The notes under the pieces were generated by a model. It worked only from the letters and a program-made list of their open reading frames with translations, had not been told where the DNA came from and made no database searches. From Bryum argenteum (lineage: Eukaryota; Streptophyta; Bryopsida; Bryales; Bryaceae), in the NCBI GenBank assembly GCA_037043015.1, contig CM073322.1:26006364-26070363 (forward strand): a stretch of 64,000 nt of DNA. Direction: 5' to 3'. This document shows, piece by piece, positions 1 to 17,485 of this stretch. Made by a program: the position numbers and the translations under genes. The first letter of the stretch is position 1, and every line of letters starts with the position of its first letter.

Positions 1-174
1 TTGAATGAAAACAAAGCAAAGATTTTATACAAGCTAGGGTTTTAATATATATTAGAGGTATTTTTATATATGTAGTAAAATACTAAAAATACGAAGGTCC
101 AATCTCTCAATTGGATTTTTATTACAAGAACTCTTCACATGCCTATTTTAAAGTCAAAAAATGACCATTGAATT

Positions 175-533
175 TTAACCAAGCAAGTCCGAGGGGCTTG
201 ATTCCAACAGAATCTTCTTTGTAGCTCTCACTGTAATCGACTTTTCACTTATATTTTGATGTCAAACTGGTCACTATCTTATAATGCATTCAAAAAGTGA
301 AATTTTACAATTCAAATCACAATTTGTATGTATGATTTTATGGTTTGAAAGGATTGTGGTAGGTAGGTTGGGGTTGTACATAACCTTGTAGGAGGTTGCA
401 AGCTCATCATTGATTGGTTCAGTCATGGTGCCCAAGTTCAAAAAGTGCACTATTCATGATGCCCAAGTCCAAAAGATGCTGTGATCCAATTTTGGGCTGC
501 CCGTTTTAGACCCCATGGGCGTTTAAGGGTTAA
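175..533 (+). mobile_element. TTAA-bounded non-autonomous element, family A copy 1 (piggyBac-like MITE)
   Basis: About 360 bp ending at the right in GGGCGTTTAAGGGTTAA. The interior is closely similar to 30724-31093 and to the inverted copy 47560-47929. The left terminus is eroded: it starts TTAACC, but the CTTAAACGCCC part of the terminal repeat is gone. TTAA at both ends plus termini starting CCC is the hallmark of piggyBac-type insertions. No transposase is encoded. A 75-codon open frame from 481 runs out of the element and is not taken as a gene. Confidence 0.6.
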
Positions 534-2235
534 ATTTGAGCACACTTCTATGTGGAAAATCAAATATTACTTCAATGAAACGCAAATCTCACAAGTAACA
601 TTTAAAGATCCTATGACGGCGAAAACATATAGACATATTCTTAACTCAAATAGGAAGGAGAAATTTAAAGTATTTTCAATATATATTAAAGGTGTGGAGA
701 ATCTTTAAGAAGTTTTATGGAGAATTACCCAAAGTGCCTATCATCACAATTTTGAGATTTAGGCAACAAGGGTGAGAGGGTTACTTGACAAACCACTTTG
801 TCAAATCTTAATTTTCTTACTATGTAAATAGGTAATTATGTCTCTTCTTATGTTTGTTTCTTATGACTTATTATTTCATTATGTAGTAGATTGCACGTGG
901 ATTGAAAGGTCCCTTCCACCAACCCCTTGAACTTGAGTGAGAAATGACCATGGTGATTGACGGATGTATGTACATGATTTGCTAGTCTATAACTTTATTG
1001 GTTTTATCAATGATCATGATTGACTTTGTATGGTGAGAACAAGAATTAATAGAATTTGAGTGATAAATTTGCAGATTGAAATATTTGATTCACATGTGAG
1101 GATGGTAGTATTATATAGAAGATGGATTCCTGAGCCTGAGGACTGATTGTTTATGATATATCAATCATACATGGATATGGGTTATGTGACTGTTGTAAAA
1201 AGTTTGTGAGTGGGAGAAGTGAAGATTGAGAAAATCAATTGTGAGGAATACAAAGTAGATTCAAATATGTTATAATTGTAAATTCTCCATGGATGTAATG
1301 GGAGCATGCAATTGAATGAATCATACTATTGAGAGTTGTAGTAAGAAGGAGTTGTACAACAATGGAGAAATGAAGTGAAATAAATGCAACTGAGAGAGAA
1401 ACTGAATTCATCAAGAAGAAATGCAATTTTTGTAACTGTGTCAGCAATAGGAAATTTATATGTGAATTTAAAAAGAAAGAGAATATAGAAAATTCCATGG
1501 GATCCAATTAGCAATCAATGGAGGAGAAGTTACAGAATTAGCAGATTGTTGAAGTGTCTATACCAATAGAAGAAAAGAATTGAGGTTACTATACCAGTGA
1601 AGTTGACTGGCAGTGATCAATGAATGAAAGTGCAATAGCTGAGGAGCAATGGCAGTACAAGCTATAGTCTGGTTGCTATATGGAGGTTTTCAATTGAGGC
1701 AGAAGAAGTAATAGCAGGAGATATCAATTGTATAGATTGTATTAAGATTGATAAGTATTCCCCTTATTGATTTAAGCATAACAAGATAAAAATATATATC
1801 CATAGGTGAGTGTTGAGAAATTCATTCTACTTTATTCACTCAATTGTGCATAAAAGTGAGATCAAATTCAGTTTTCAATAGAATTATCCAATTGATTCCC
1901 CATCCTAAAGTTTTAACTTCTACTATGACAATTTAATTATAATTTATCTATGGTAACTGTTTTGCGAAAGTAGTATTTATTTTAATAGATAAAAGATATT
2001 ATTTATATATATTGATTCTTTTGTAAATAAGAACACTTTATTGTAAACAACATTTATAAGAGGAATTTTAAACTAGGATGATTGAAGTAGGTTAAAGCTT
2101 CAAAAATCCATGAGCAGATGGATAGAATTTCAACTTGTTATTGAATGATAAAACACTTAAATATAAACTTCAGTAGTCTCTAACTAAGGAAGAGTGTTAG
2201 AACATTAAAAAAAAAATATTGGTAAGTTGGAAAAT
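534..2235. other. AT-rich intergenic DNA, no gene seen
   Basis: AT-rich sequence with only short open frames on either strand. The two overlapping minus-strand frames at 1235-1514 have low-complexity Phe/Leu/Ser composition and no splice context. I see nothing supportable here. Confidence 0.6.
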
Positions 2236-2590
2236 CACTAGTAGAAAATGCCACTAATAGTGGTGGCCATAATGACTTATTCATAATAAAACAGATTGCT
2301 TGCTTTAAATATGTTTTAAATGACATGAAAAAATAATATTATATTTGTCTCTTGTATATAATATTATATCACTCATAACACAAAATAAAGTGATAACAAT
2401 AACAACAAATGGTTGCTAAAAGAAATCAACACATCATCCGATCGCATCATGAACAATAATTGCTTCAATTTGCTCGTTATGATCTACCATTCCCGAAAAA
2501 AACATCTCTTTCGAAGACTAGAACCTCTCATCGTATGCATTTAGTGTCAGTCATTTTGAACTTTCAATTATCCCACTACAAAAAAATCCA
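2236..2590 (+). mobile_element. CACTA-transposon-like end motifs
   Basis: CACTAGTAGAAAATGCC begins at 2236 and CACTACAAAAAAATCC begins at 2574. Both match the start typical of plant En/Spm (CACTA) elements, and both point the same way. Neither has a visible partner TAGTG end or target duplication, so at most these are solo or truncated ends. Confidence 0.25.
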
Positions 2591-3920
2591 AATTGTTGCT
2601 GAATCGAGCGTCCACCTTCATGAAATTCTTTGATCAGCACAATTCATCAGAGGATTGTTGATAATGACGGGTAATTGGAATACATACATTTCAAGTGAGA
2701 AATACATTTTGGTCCAAGTTGCTTGTAGATTAGCAAAAATTGAACATGCGAGTGAATTTAAGATTGTAAAGATACATTCCTTTTGAAACAATTCTCTGAA
2801 ATTATCTTATATGATTCAATGTAAATATTCTCTTTTACTTTAGAAGGTCTACAGTTTTTTAATTTGGCCAAATGAGCGGGCGTGATAAAATACGTTCCTT
2901 CACAACATTGTTATCATAATTGAAGAAGAATTTGCATAATCAAGATCTTCTATTTATTTTCAATAGAAATGCATCAAAATTAAAACAACACAATTGCACA
3001 ACAAGTTGCACTTGTAATTAGAAATCAAATTGCAATCAATTTTTTACGGGACCTTCAGACCTCACCTACGCTCCCAATGTCCCAATGTCGGGAACGCCCG
3101 CGTGATCTCGAAGACCTCGAAGACCGTCGGTGATTTAGGGTTTCTTTCATCAAAAACCGGATTTCCACTTCGAATGTGTGATGCCTACAGATTGTGATTA
3201 ATACGCTGATTCTAAGCAAGTATCATTCGGGACGCTTCTTTTTCCGTACAGTTGCAATCTAGCTACAAAATATCGATCGAGAGTAATCGCAAGTATTGCA
3301 TTAGTGGCCGAGGAGGAGTGAAGATGATCGTGACAAGAAAGAATTACAATCTGCTCTTCGGGCTATGGTTCATAATCTCAAGCGTAATTAAACATCATTG
3401 CGTCAACTATGTTGTTTACACATCCTACTGAGCCTTGCTAGCCTGCTGCAGCTGCTGCCTGCTGCCTGCTCTTTCGGTTACACTTCCTGCCGGCCGTCAG
3501 CCATAAAAGTTAATCTGAGTTTTCACTATTTTCACCAGAAAAGTTAATCTCAGTTTTTAGTTTTCTTGGAATCTTCCGCAGCCTGTTGGGTCTGCCTGCA
3601 CGACCTCGACCTCCCACGACCTCAGCGACCTGCCAACCACCTATTTTGGAGTCTCATTTCCAAAATGAGAATAGAAAATTTCAGCAGACTCAACAGGATG
3701 TGTAAACAACACACGTCGAGGAAGATAGGCCATGGCTCCTTATTATAAACATGATACATCTGCTACTTCAGATAACGTACATCTGTGATGTAGTGATTCC
3801 TGATTTTCTTAATTTACCACGTGATTGTCAATCTTGAATTTCTAATTGTCAAAGAATTTCGAACGAGGAAGTCCCCGATTGGCATTTGAGAGCTCATTAA
3901 GTAAACCGGAGTGAGGATTT
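2591..3920. other. Intergenic DNA, no gene seen
   Basis: Mixed composition with a GC-richer patch around 3045-3150 and another around 3430-3740. The 60-codon frame at 3566-3748 has no family resemblance and no splice support. No RNA gene or promoter recognised. Confidence 0.5.
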
Positions 3921-4345
3921 TGAAGACGTTGCCTTATGCTTTTAAAAATTATTCATAATACAAGTCACTTTACCTTACGTTTCTACTAGTGTAGTAAGCA
4001 ATATTAAAGCCCTAATTACTAGTCAGAAGACGCTGCCTTATCCTTTTAAAAATTAATCATAATACAAGTCACTTTACCTTACGTTTCTACTACACTAAAT
4101 AGGTAGATTAGTGTTATATACACTAATTTATATGAACATGCTATAAGTTTTTACTGTCGATCAATATTTTTACCCTCTACATCCGTCAAGATGGGGATCC
4201 TTCTAGAGTATTAGAATCAATACTCTTGGTAATTTTTTTCTATCAAAAGTAAAAACTTACAACATTTTCAAATCTTATAAAAATCTAACACTAATGTACC
4301 TATTTAGTGTAGTGTACTAAGCAATATTAAAGCCCTAATTACTAA
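3921..4345. repeat. Tandem duplication of about 100 bp, second copy interrupted by a MITE
   Basis: Copy A (3921-4020) reads through GACGTTGCCTTATGC to CCCTAATTACTAG without interruption. Copy B starts near 4027 with GACGCTGCCTTATCC, is broken after TTCTACTA at 4092 by the MITE at 4093-4309, and resumes as TAGTGTACTAAGC to about 4345. Outside the insertion the two copies differ by only a few substitutions. Copy A therefore serves as a paralogous empty site. Confidence 0.85.
4093..4309. mobile_element. 217-bp MITE, TA target duplication, CACTAAATAGG termini
   Basis: The left end CACTAAATAGGTAGATTAG and the right end (reverse complement CACTAAATAGGTACATTAG) form an imperfect terminal inverted repeat of about 23 bp with one mismatch. 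TA flanks both ends (4091-4092 and 4310-4311). The uninterrupted paralogous site at 3921-4020 has a single TA at this point, which fixes the element borders and the TA duplication. TA duplication points to a Tc1/mariner/pogo-type transposase and not a true CACTA element, which makes 3-bp duplications. Its ends resemble those of the 5-kb element at 41126-46205, a possible autonomous relative. Confidence 0.85.
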
Positions 4346-6150
4346 TAGAAACTTGAGGAAAAATGACGTTCACTGAAAGTAATCTTGATGTTATTACAAA
4401 ACATAATTCAAATGAGCCCACTTTTGTAATTATAAACAAGTCATTTCCGGGCAAGGACAACAAAAGTCAGTTAAATAGTTCAGAAAATCACGAGTGACTG
4501 CTCAAGATACAATTTCAACTTAGTTGTTATCAAAGAATAATTTACTCAAAATTAGTGGGAGCTGGCCCAGTCAACCCTCAAACCAGATGGTTAAATGAGC
4601 TTTTACTGTAAATGGGTGGTCGCTTTACGAGGAGCCTACTACACTAATAACTGCAGCTCATCAGCGCCGCGAATGGTGAAAGCGGAGGAGGGAATCAAAT
4701 GGGGGACCGAGTTGATTGACTGCGGGCTGGCGGGGCTCAGTAGAGACCAATGAGTGACCACGTCAGTGAGGAGTCCTCCAGTGTCGTCGGTGATGCGTTC
4801 TCCGCGCACCCAGTAAAGCCAAAGCAAAGCCACTCGGGGACCCACACGGACGCATTGCAGGCATTTGCCGCATTGAAAGGTGACAGATGATGCGCACTCG
4901 CAGGTCAATCCGTGAACGCGACTCATCAGCCACGGAGCCAGCAAGGCCGAATTTACTGATGTTTTCCTGGCCTATCCTGCTCTCGCTTCGCAAAGCCGCT
5001 CTTTCTTTGCGCCTCCTCCACGGAACCTACGATTGCGCCTCATCGTTCACTCTCAGCCTCTGCCTTGCCCTCACTCAGAGTCTGCTCTCTCCTCGCTTCT
5101 CACTGCTCTCCCCCTCCCTCAATTCAAACCGCTCGCTCTTTACGTCGTCTGCGCTTGCTGGGTCCTCCTCCACCCTCGGATTCCGAGTCCACACTCGAAG
5201 CTTAGTAGCATCTCACACAGGGAATGTGCTCAGAGTTTGGTCACTTTTGTAGCAGCTAGTGTCCTTGACGAGCTACTCGTAAGTTCTCTCGCCGACGTGT
5301 CTGTCCACTTTGCTTTGGACGCCTTGTAAGCAGTAGTAATACCACCGAAGGCTTGAGTGAATTCTCTTTCTTTGAAGCTCTCTGTGGGATGTGTGTTGCT
5401 TTGTTTGCGGTTCAGGCAGTAGTACTACTACTGAAGTTTGTATTGAATTCTCTAGCTCTGAAGCTCTGTGTGTCGCGATAATACTGAAGGTTAATTTCGT
5501 TATTCTAGTTTCTTTTGCTCGCCGAACAATTGAGAGGGTGAGTTGGAACTGCCATGATTGCTACTACCGCATATCTGCTGAGACGAAGTTTTACAACTGG
5601 AGATAATTTATTGCAGTGAGAAGGGATAAGCATGGGCGAGTATTGCAGTTGCTGAGCTGTGTTTAGAGTAATGAGTGCGTGAAAATGCGGTTGCTGGTTC
5701 AGATAGTGCCAACAAGCGTTAGGTTGGAGATGACAGGGCAGGGAATTCACCTTTTGGATAATGTTGCAGTGATGAGAGAAAAGAGAGGACTTTTGGATTG
5801 TAGTAGCGGAATTGATGAGGAAGCAACAACTTTTTGGGTGGCGGAGTGCTACAGTTGCAGAAATTGACCAGACAGTCTATCGGAATGATTCCCGGACAAT
5901 GACCCTAAAATGGAAGTTGATCCATAATTAGACACTAATTGATGAACAGGAAAGTAGTGGCTGTAAGAACGGCTACGCTTGGGAATCTTCAGTTGCGGTT
6001 CAAGTGTGAATCGCGTAGAGTCCGAATGTTGCGAATTACTAATCCTTGGAATGTGCAGGAATCGCGATGGTCAGTGCCAGAGGATGCTTACGTGACGGAG
6101 TTCTCGTGAAGTGAAGAAGAAGTGAGAGCGAGTGAAGAAAGATTGAGAAG
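4346..6150 (+). promoter_or_regulatory. Upstream region and probable 5' leader of the phototropin gene
   Basis: There is a composition shift to GC-richer sequence from about 4640 up to the phototropin ATG at 6151. Several short upstream ATG frames occur (for example 4887, 5033, 5391, 5679), none resembling a protein family. A CCAAT motif followed by CACGTCA lies around 4748-4765 and an ACGTGAC motif at about 6090. These match general plant promoter elements only by eye. No convincing TATA box was found and the transcription start cannot be placed. If the leader is unspliced it contains multiple upstream ORFs. Confidence 0.4.
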
Positions 6151-10880
<4,730 letters not shown>

Positions 10881-12524
10881 ACATGGTAATGTATCGTAAT
10901 TCCTCCCCGATTGTAACAATTGCCCTTGCTTACAAGTAAAACCCCATTATCTGACAATCTGCGGTCGTATGTGAACTGCAGATTATTGAAGGTTGCATTG
11001 CTTTGAACTCTTTTTCCATTATTGCGTAGACTCCGAAGCACTAGCCAGTTCCTTTCATTGCCTCATGCCTGTTGTCGAGCTGCTACCGAAACAATCAGGT
11101 AAGCATTTTCAACAGCAGTTGCAATTGTAGGATCCATGAAAATGCTTGAAAGAGAAGTCAAGTTTGCTGTCCAACATAACAACATTCATTACAAAAAATC
11201 ATGCACTTAATGATCAGTTTCTGGTCTTTAACAACGTTAGCATTTTCAATTGCAATGGACAGTCATAAGAGCCATGTTTTAAATAGTACTGATTGATACG
11301 AATGTTTTGCGGAGTTAAGGAGAGTGGCACTGACATGGTGAGAACGTTGGATGACAGGAGGATTACGTGATGATATAAGGAATACCCAAGTTGTATGATA
11401 AATGAATAAGAGTGCCCATAATACGAGGGCATGGCATTTACGGTCCGTTCCTGTTTTTTGCACTTAGCGTCGAGAGTGAGTTCTGATCCTGGTAGAGCAG
11501 GTGTTCCATAGGGAACGTGATTTGTATCGTAGACAGACAGACAGACAGACATTGAGACTCTCAACATTTTCAGGTTGTGTGATAGTAGGTCATATGATAT
11601 GCTTTGACCTTCAGGTAGGTAGACAGACCATCATGTGAATTTATTAGGTGGAAGGAGTAGCGAATAACCTCTTTTCTTATGAGGCTTGTGCAGCTCTTGA
11701 GATTATAATGACTTGAGCAAAGCAGATGGTTGCATTTTGCTTGAATTTGAGGTTATTTGATGGCTATATTTTAGGACCTTTTTGGTATGAAATACCAGTT
11801 GTGGACTCAAATGATAAGGCAGGCACACTCAAAGATTGTGTACCGTTTAAGAAGTGTGCCAAGTTGGACCTGTTGAATAAACTATCGAATGATGAACAGG
11901 GTAACAATGTTCGAAGACATAGACGAAGTACTTCCACCTATTTGAGGCAGGTGTGAGTAGAGTGTTTGTTTGACCTCTCCTTGGATGTATGTCCAAATGT
12001 CATCACGCTAAATGGGGGATGCATAGGACCATTTTATTGTTAAGTATAGAGTACCATAAAATAGATAAGAAAGATAGCTAGGGACAAAAGTCAAGTGCTT
12101 GGAGATGTCATTTACAAAACATTATATGCACAATTCCCATGACTATTTTTGATTCAGATTCTCCAATCCCAGTTTTGAACAAGTTTCTTTGGTTGTGGAG
12201 GGCATGATCATCAACATGAATAAAAGTGGTCATGTTGTTTAGTATGAATGAGAGAAATCTTTTCGCAGAGATAAGAGTAAAACTGATGTCAAAATTGGAT
12301 TCCCGAGGTTCACATCACCCCGAACTAAACACAAAGTCACGTTCTCTCACAAAAAAATGTTCATAAATGTCGAATACTAAAGATGAATATCTAAACCACC
12401 TCCAGGGGGCGTGTGGTAGATATATTTACAATTACATGCCCCCAAATCACGAAACTCCAAGTTTCACGATACCCCAAGTAAGGTTCCTTCGTGCCAATCT
12501 TTTAGCTCCGAAAATGCGAGTCAG
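10881..12524. other. Convergent intergenic region between phototropin and DUF707 genes
   Basis: Holds the 3' ends of two convergent genes. Contains a perfect AGAC x5 microsatellite at 11531-11550. Open frames at 11214-11567 and 11726-11956 have no family resemblance or splice support. No terminator signal can be assigned. Confidence 0.5.
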
Positions 12525-15500
12525 TCAGCCCACACGGTGATAGTTTCCTGATGAATCGTTCAACCGTCTGTAAGGGTCCTTCCACACTCGATCCTCCTTC
12601 ACCGCTGCATTCCATCGTTTCAAAAATGCTACCATCTCACTCCGACTCTTTCGCCGAACCTGGAGCCACCGACACCAATCAAGCTTACAAATTGGGTACG
12701 ATAACAATCATAACCTGTTGCAAAAAAACTGCAAAATCTAAACCAGGTCCAGCAAGAATACCTCACGACGCATGTTTTTTGGCTTCTGTCAACACAACCA
12801 AGCAACGAGGAGTTAAGAAATCATCAAAACTCAACAGCATCTAAAACGCATCGTCTTATGAGTTGGAACATCACCCACTGTCGGTATTCTGTGCATAAAG
12901 CAATAAAATCGTTTTCAATCCTGTATCTGCAAGAGCATGTAGTTTATAATTGTCGGCAGAAGGATTTTTTTTGGCACTAACCATATTGGCACCGGAGCGA
13001 ACTGGTTTCTCGCCGTTTGAAATTATAATTTCAGCACTCTCAGGTTCAAGCGACTGAAATAGCACAGAACATTCATGTCAAAACAAGAGAGTACGGTCGT
13101 CACTTCTGATTCTAAAGATGCAGAAGTACAGTACTCATTGCAATTTTGCTGCAAGAAATCGAGAGAAGAGTGGCGGACACCTACTTTATTGATACGAGGA
13201 CCTCCAAGAGACGGAATGCCTTTATGAAGCACGTATTCACTGTCAATAACCCCCACTTTCTCACTGCGATCGCCCTGGTGAAAAGTAGCACTGAATGAAT
13301 AAGTACATAGCCAAATTGAGCATGTAACTCTCTCTTACTACAGACAGATGGCTACATAGAGATCGATAGATATGTATGTATATTCGCAGGTTAGCACCAC
13401 TAATCGGCGTGGTTTTGCATACAGACCTGTGCACAGTAGCCGATTTTGAAGTCGACACCCCACCCATGAACCAGATCATTCTGCGAACCCCATGAAGCTT
13501 GTGCATTAACAGAAAGTCTGCTGCCATAACTATAAAGGATAATGGATAAAGGATGGCAAAATCATGAACTTAATTAAAAGGGCAATTTTGTTTAAGCAGA
13601 TTGTTCGCACTTGGATCATGTGCCAAACGCAACGCCAAGCGGCTCTTGTGAAAACCGGTGCCATCACCTCAACGTACCTGCTTACAATTCCCTTTCATGT
13701 CAATCTGTTTGGCCTTGATAATAAAGTAAAGAAAAGCACAAGCAAAACTCTGTCTGGATATGGGAGTTATAAGACAGGTGGTGCTTACCCGGTGCAGGGA
13801 GGACCATTGCTTTCCTCAGTGCAGATCATTCCTCCATGGTTTCTCAAAATTTTCCTGCACGCACAGGCTACCATCAACGAAAAGCTACCACATCATGACA
13901 AAAAGAAAATGACTAAAAGTTTGACAATTGGTAGTCATTGTACTATCATATTATGATAGATAAATGTGACATGTGACTACAAACTCTCGTCACATGATTG
14001 TAAGATGACTAACAATATTCATGTGTTTAGTCGTTTACTCTTAATAGTTTTGAACAATACAAATACATACTTAGATCTTGTTTTTTAACTTGTACAGTAC
14101 AGTGATCAAGGTTAGAGTAGGACGTACTTGTGAGCTTGTTTTGAAGCTTGTCGTCGAGTAAGTGCATGGTGAATGTCGGCAGACCTCGAATCAAGAGCAG
14201 GCTGAGAAATCTCAAATCCCTCTGCCTCCATAATCTCCAAGTACCTGCAACAAATTGGTCAGTTCATATAATTATAAATAACCAACCTTGCCTCCTTACT
14301 CCTTCGCTCCGTTAGAAAATCTTCTGACAGGACAGAACTTGTACTTTATATACTTAGAGTAAGACAAAATGTAATTGTTGTAAAACACCTTGATGGGTAA
14401 ATGTTATTTACGTCTTGACACTTTGTCCTGCTGCATGATAAGGAATCAAACACCAAATTGTCTTCCAGAAGAAAAATCATAACCATTGAAGGTGATCTTA
14501 CTTTTCAGCATGAAAATGCTCAACTCCCAAGTCTTCATCCCACAAGAAGATGTAGTTGTATTGAACAAGAATGTCTGGGTGCATGAATCGCTTCGCAAAC
14601 CACCTGATACACCACAACACAAGCATTAGCATCATCAAGATCGATCGAAGAAAGTGCCAAATTCTTCTATTTACAGAGATAAAAGAAACGTGCACCATTT
14701 TGTTTGATGTAATCCGGCAATGTGGATAGACTGATTGCTCCAAGGTAGATCATGCCACTCATCAACTGCACCGTCGTAGTGGAACAGCATGATTGTGAAG
14801 TTGTGCAACGGAAACTGAAACCCACGAAACCAGTGATTTAGCTTTTTCATCCGAAAAGAACTGGACTGACTCATTTTTAGAAAAAAGGAAAATGGATGGA
14901 AAGCAGAATCGAAAGGGATACGCACTTTTGATACAATGTCATCGACGACTTTCTTCTGCTTGATGCCTACCGCCATCGCCAGCAGATTCTTCGTCATTGC
15001 TTCCTCAACCTGGAATCCAAGATTAGATGTGTAAGAAGAAACCACGTAATTGCGCCTGCCGACAGATTCACATTTTCAAATCATGTACTGTCAACAGAAT
15101 CCTGTGAACGAGGATACCACTTTGTTAACAAAAATGGGTGTTTTCACTGTTTATTCGATCTACGATGTAAATGAAGATGGTTTCTGTTACAACAGACTTC
15201 CTGAAATATCAACACCGTGATACTTTGTCCTTCAAGAGATAAGTGCACGAAGGTGATCTTGTTGTATCATATTACTCAACTTTCAATATGAGGGTCACTT
15301 TACACTGTGGACCATGAAGATTGACCACGGCCTTTTAAAATCTGTGATTGGAGAGTAAAGTGCTCTTGGTCCCAATTTGGCTTTACACTACTTTAAAAAA
15401 AAAGGAGAATCACCACTAATTTTGAGGTTCCTAAAAGTATACTATTTTTTCCAGGGTGGATAATGTCTTCATGGTCTCCTTGATTATAGTTGAATCCAAG

Positions 15501-16568
15501 CAAATGCCTCAACTCAACTACAATCATGAAGCTCAAAAATCATTGATTGACTGACTGATTCAATTATTTGAAGGAGGAAAAAGGGGAGGGTAAATGATGA
15601 GGATTAATATTAGAAAATTGAGCTTAAACTAATCTTGGTCTAAATTCACTTTACAGTACAAGAGTGACCATGCCACTCAAATATCCATTTTCGATTTATC
15701 ATGTTCACAGCTCTTGGCTAAGAGCCATGACCATGAAAATGATTTTAACTTTCTTGGTCGTGGCTCTTGATCCATAGTGTAAAGAGAACCTATTTCTAGC
15801 CTTCTATAAAGAGTCGAATTTTGATCGGAGGTTTTATCTACCGTAGTCTGTTCTCCCGACCCCAATGAGCGAGTCTGCAAGTCACTAGTCTCCTGAACGA
15901 TTCCTCTTGGCAAGCCTTCGGTACCACCTCTGCTACAATGTCTCACAGTCGAGTAACAAGGTTCATTCTCCTGTAAAAAGAATAAACAAATCGGTATGCA
16001 ATCACAGCAAGAATGGAAACAACTCGATAAAGAATGGCAATTCCACTTACGTTTCCTTGTCGGTATCCTGACAGTCTCGGCAGAAAAGAGCTCTGCAGCA
16101 ACAAAACCACCAAGTCTTTGGATCAAATCACACTTTTCTCAAATATGTGTCATGTGTTGCTTCGATGCTTTCTTTATTCATTAATCCTGCATTAGGGGTT
16201 GAAAACTACCTTGAAATTGTGCTCATTGGCGAGCATGCCACTGAAGACGAACGTAATTCCGACCAAAAGTGCAGTCAAGTAGGTCAGTCTCGTCTGTCGT
16301 AAGAGTCTCCTCAATCGACTGTTGATAGTCGGACTCTTGCCGGAGAGCTGCAATCACATCACAATCTCAAGACTGCTTTACACTTGATACAGTTATTCGT
16401 GCTTTACACTTAATCATATGATTCGAGATTGACAAGATGAAGAAACTCTACACAATTTTTTCCTTAAGGGGACTGTAATACTTGGAAAAGTGGGGTATTA
16501 TTACTCACCGAGTCTGAGCACTGACAAACTGCAGGCTCCTGCTTCAGCCATGTCCGAAGCCCTAACAT
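12525..16568 (-). CDS. DUF707 family protein (type II membrane protein, plant-conserved)
   Basis: Member of the plant DUF707 family (often called 'lysine ketoglutarate reductase trans-splicing related' by annotation transfer). The biochemical role is not established. Exons in coding order: 16568-16509, 16347-16210, 16092-16051, 15970-15842, 15009-14926, 14814-14696, 14603-14502, 14244-14128, 13854-13789, 13677-13611, 13480-13427, 13274-13185, 13053-12982, 12659-12525. They sum to 1275 nt (424 aa plus stop) with consistent phase. A single hydrophobic segment at about residues 41-60 after an Arg-rich stretch suggests a signal anchor. Family blocks in order: NLLAMAVGIKQK, MLFHYDG (160-166), WFAKRFMHPD, FLWDEDLGVEHF (210-221), EISQPALD, CTGYVEVMAPVF, RAAWRCVWHM, GWGVDFKIGYCAQGDR, VIDSEYVLHKGIPSLGG and C-terminal FLKRWNAAVKED. 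The start was chosen because only the Met at 16568 gives an exon in phase with exon 2. The exon 4 donor (15842, before an 832-bp intron) is the least certain junction. Confidence 0.93.
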
Positions 16569-17270
16569 TGCTCCCGATCACCGAACTCTCTCACTTGCTC
16601 ATCTCCAGCTTAACCTAGAAATCTGCCACTACTAAACTTCCTAATCTCGCAGCTCAGTAAGCATCAAGATCCCGCCTCCCCTGTTCTGTTCCTCATTCCA
16701 GCTCAGAGACCTTTCATATCCCAAGTACACATACTCACTGTCAGCTCCCACAAAACACAAGAATCGAAACAAGAAGCTCACAAAACGGAACAAGAAGCTT
16801 GCAATCACCGCTAACGAGCTGATTTCTCGATACATGGAGTCACCTTTGTCAACACTCCACCTGCAGAAAAGAAAGGAAAAATGGCCTACGAGCGTCAATG
16901 AGACTCCACTTAACTCACCGTCACCGTCACTTCAGTACGTTCTGTCAGGCAGGATCGGAGCACTCAACTGATTCAGCTCAGGCATGTATCACTGACAGAC
17001 TGAAAGCAGAGCTCACAAATGCAAGTTCACGAATGGTGGAGTGTAAATTTAGTATTAAAAACACGAGGTTGCATGGGCATTGAAAGATGCATGTAGGGTG
17101 TATGAGAGCTCAGAAATAGGAATGTCTTATCGAAAGTGGAAGGAAGATTTTGGGGTCTGTCGTCATTTCGAGGAAGCCGCGCGCGGTGCCATTACTTTCC
17201 CTCCGCGCTTATTCAGCTTTTTGTCGTTGCCTGTCAAGTTGGTCAATTCTGCATGGGACATTGATGCCAC
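16569..17270. other. Upstream region of DUF707 gene
   Basis: Presumably holds the promoter and 5' leader of the minus-strand DUF707 gene. No TATA box can be assigned with confidence. Short open frames at 16641-16898 (-) and 16898-17083 (+) show no family resemblance. Confidence 0.4.
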
Positions 17271-17375
17271 TGCTCTGAATGTGACTTTGTATTGAAATGT
17301 GCCCCTGCTCCGAATGTGACTTTGTATTGAAATGTGCCACTGTTCTGAATGTGACTTTGTATTGAAATGTGGGTA
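17271..17375. repeat. Three-copy minisatellite, 35-bp period
   Basis: The unit TGCTCTGAATGTGACTTTGT plus ATTGAAATGTGCCCC starts at 17271, 17306 and 17341. Only single-base differences separate the copies and the third tails off after GAAATGTG. Confidence 0.85.
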
Positions 17376-17485
17376 CACTCATGTGTAGATGTTGCGTTTT
17401 CCTACTTTACAATAATGTACTGAAAGTGGACATTTTGCATGATGATGACTTGTTTTGTACGAGGATGGTGTGGGAAATTGATTGC

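Noticed and set aside
4642..4650. CACTAATAA preceded by TA just upstream of the phototropin gene, like the 5-kb element's end
   Set aside because: No matching TTATTAGTG end nearby and the similarity stops after nine bases, so it is probably chance.
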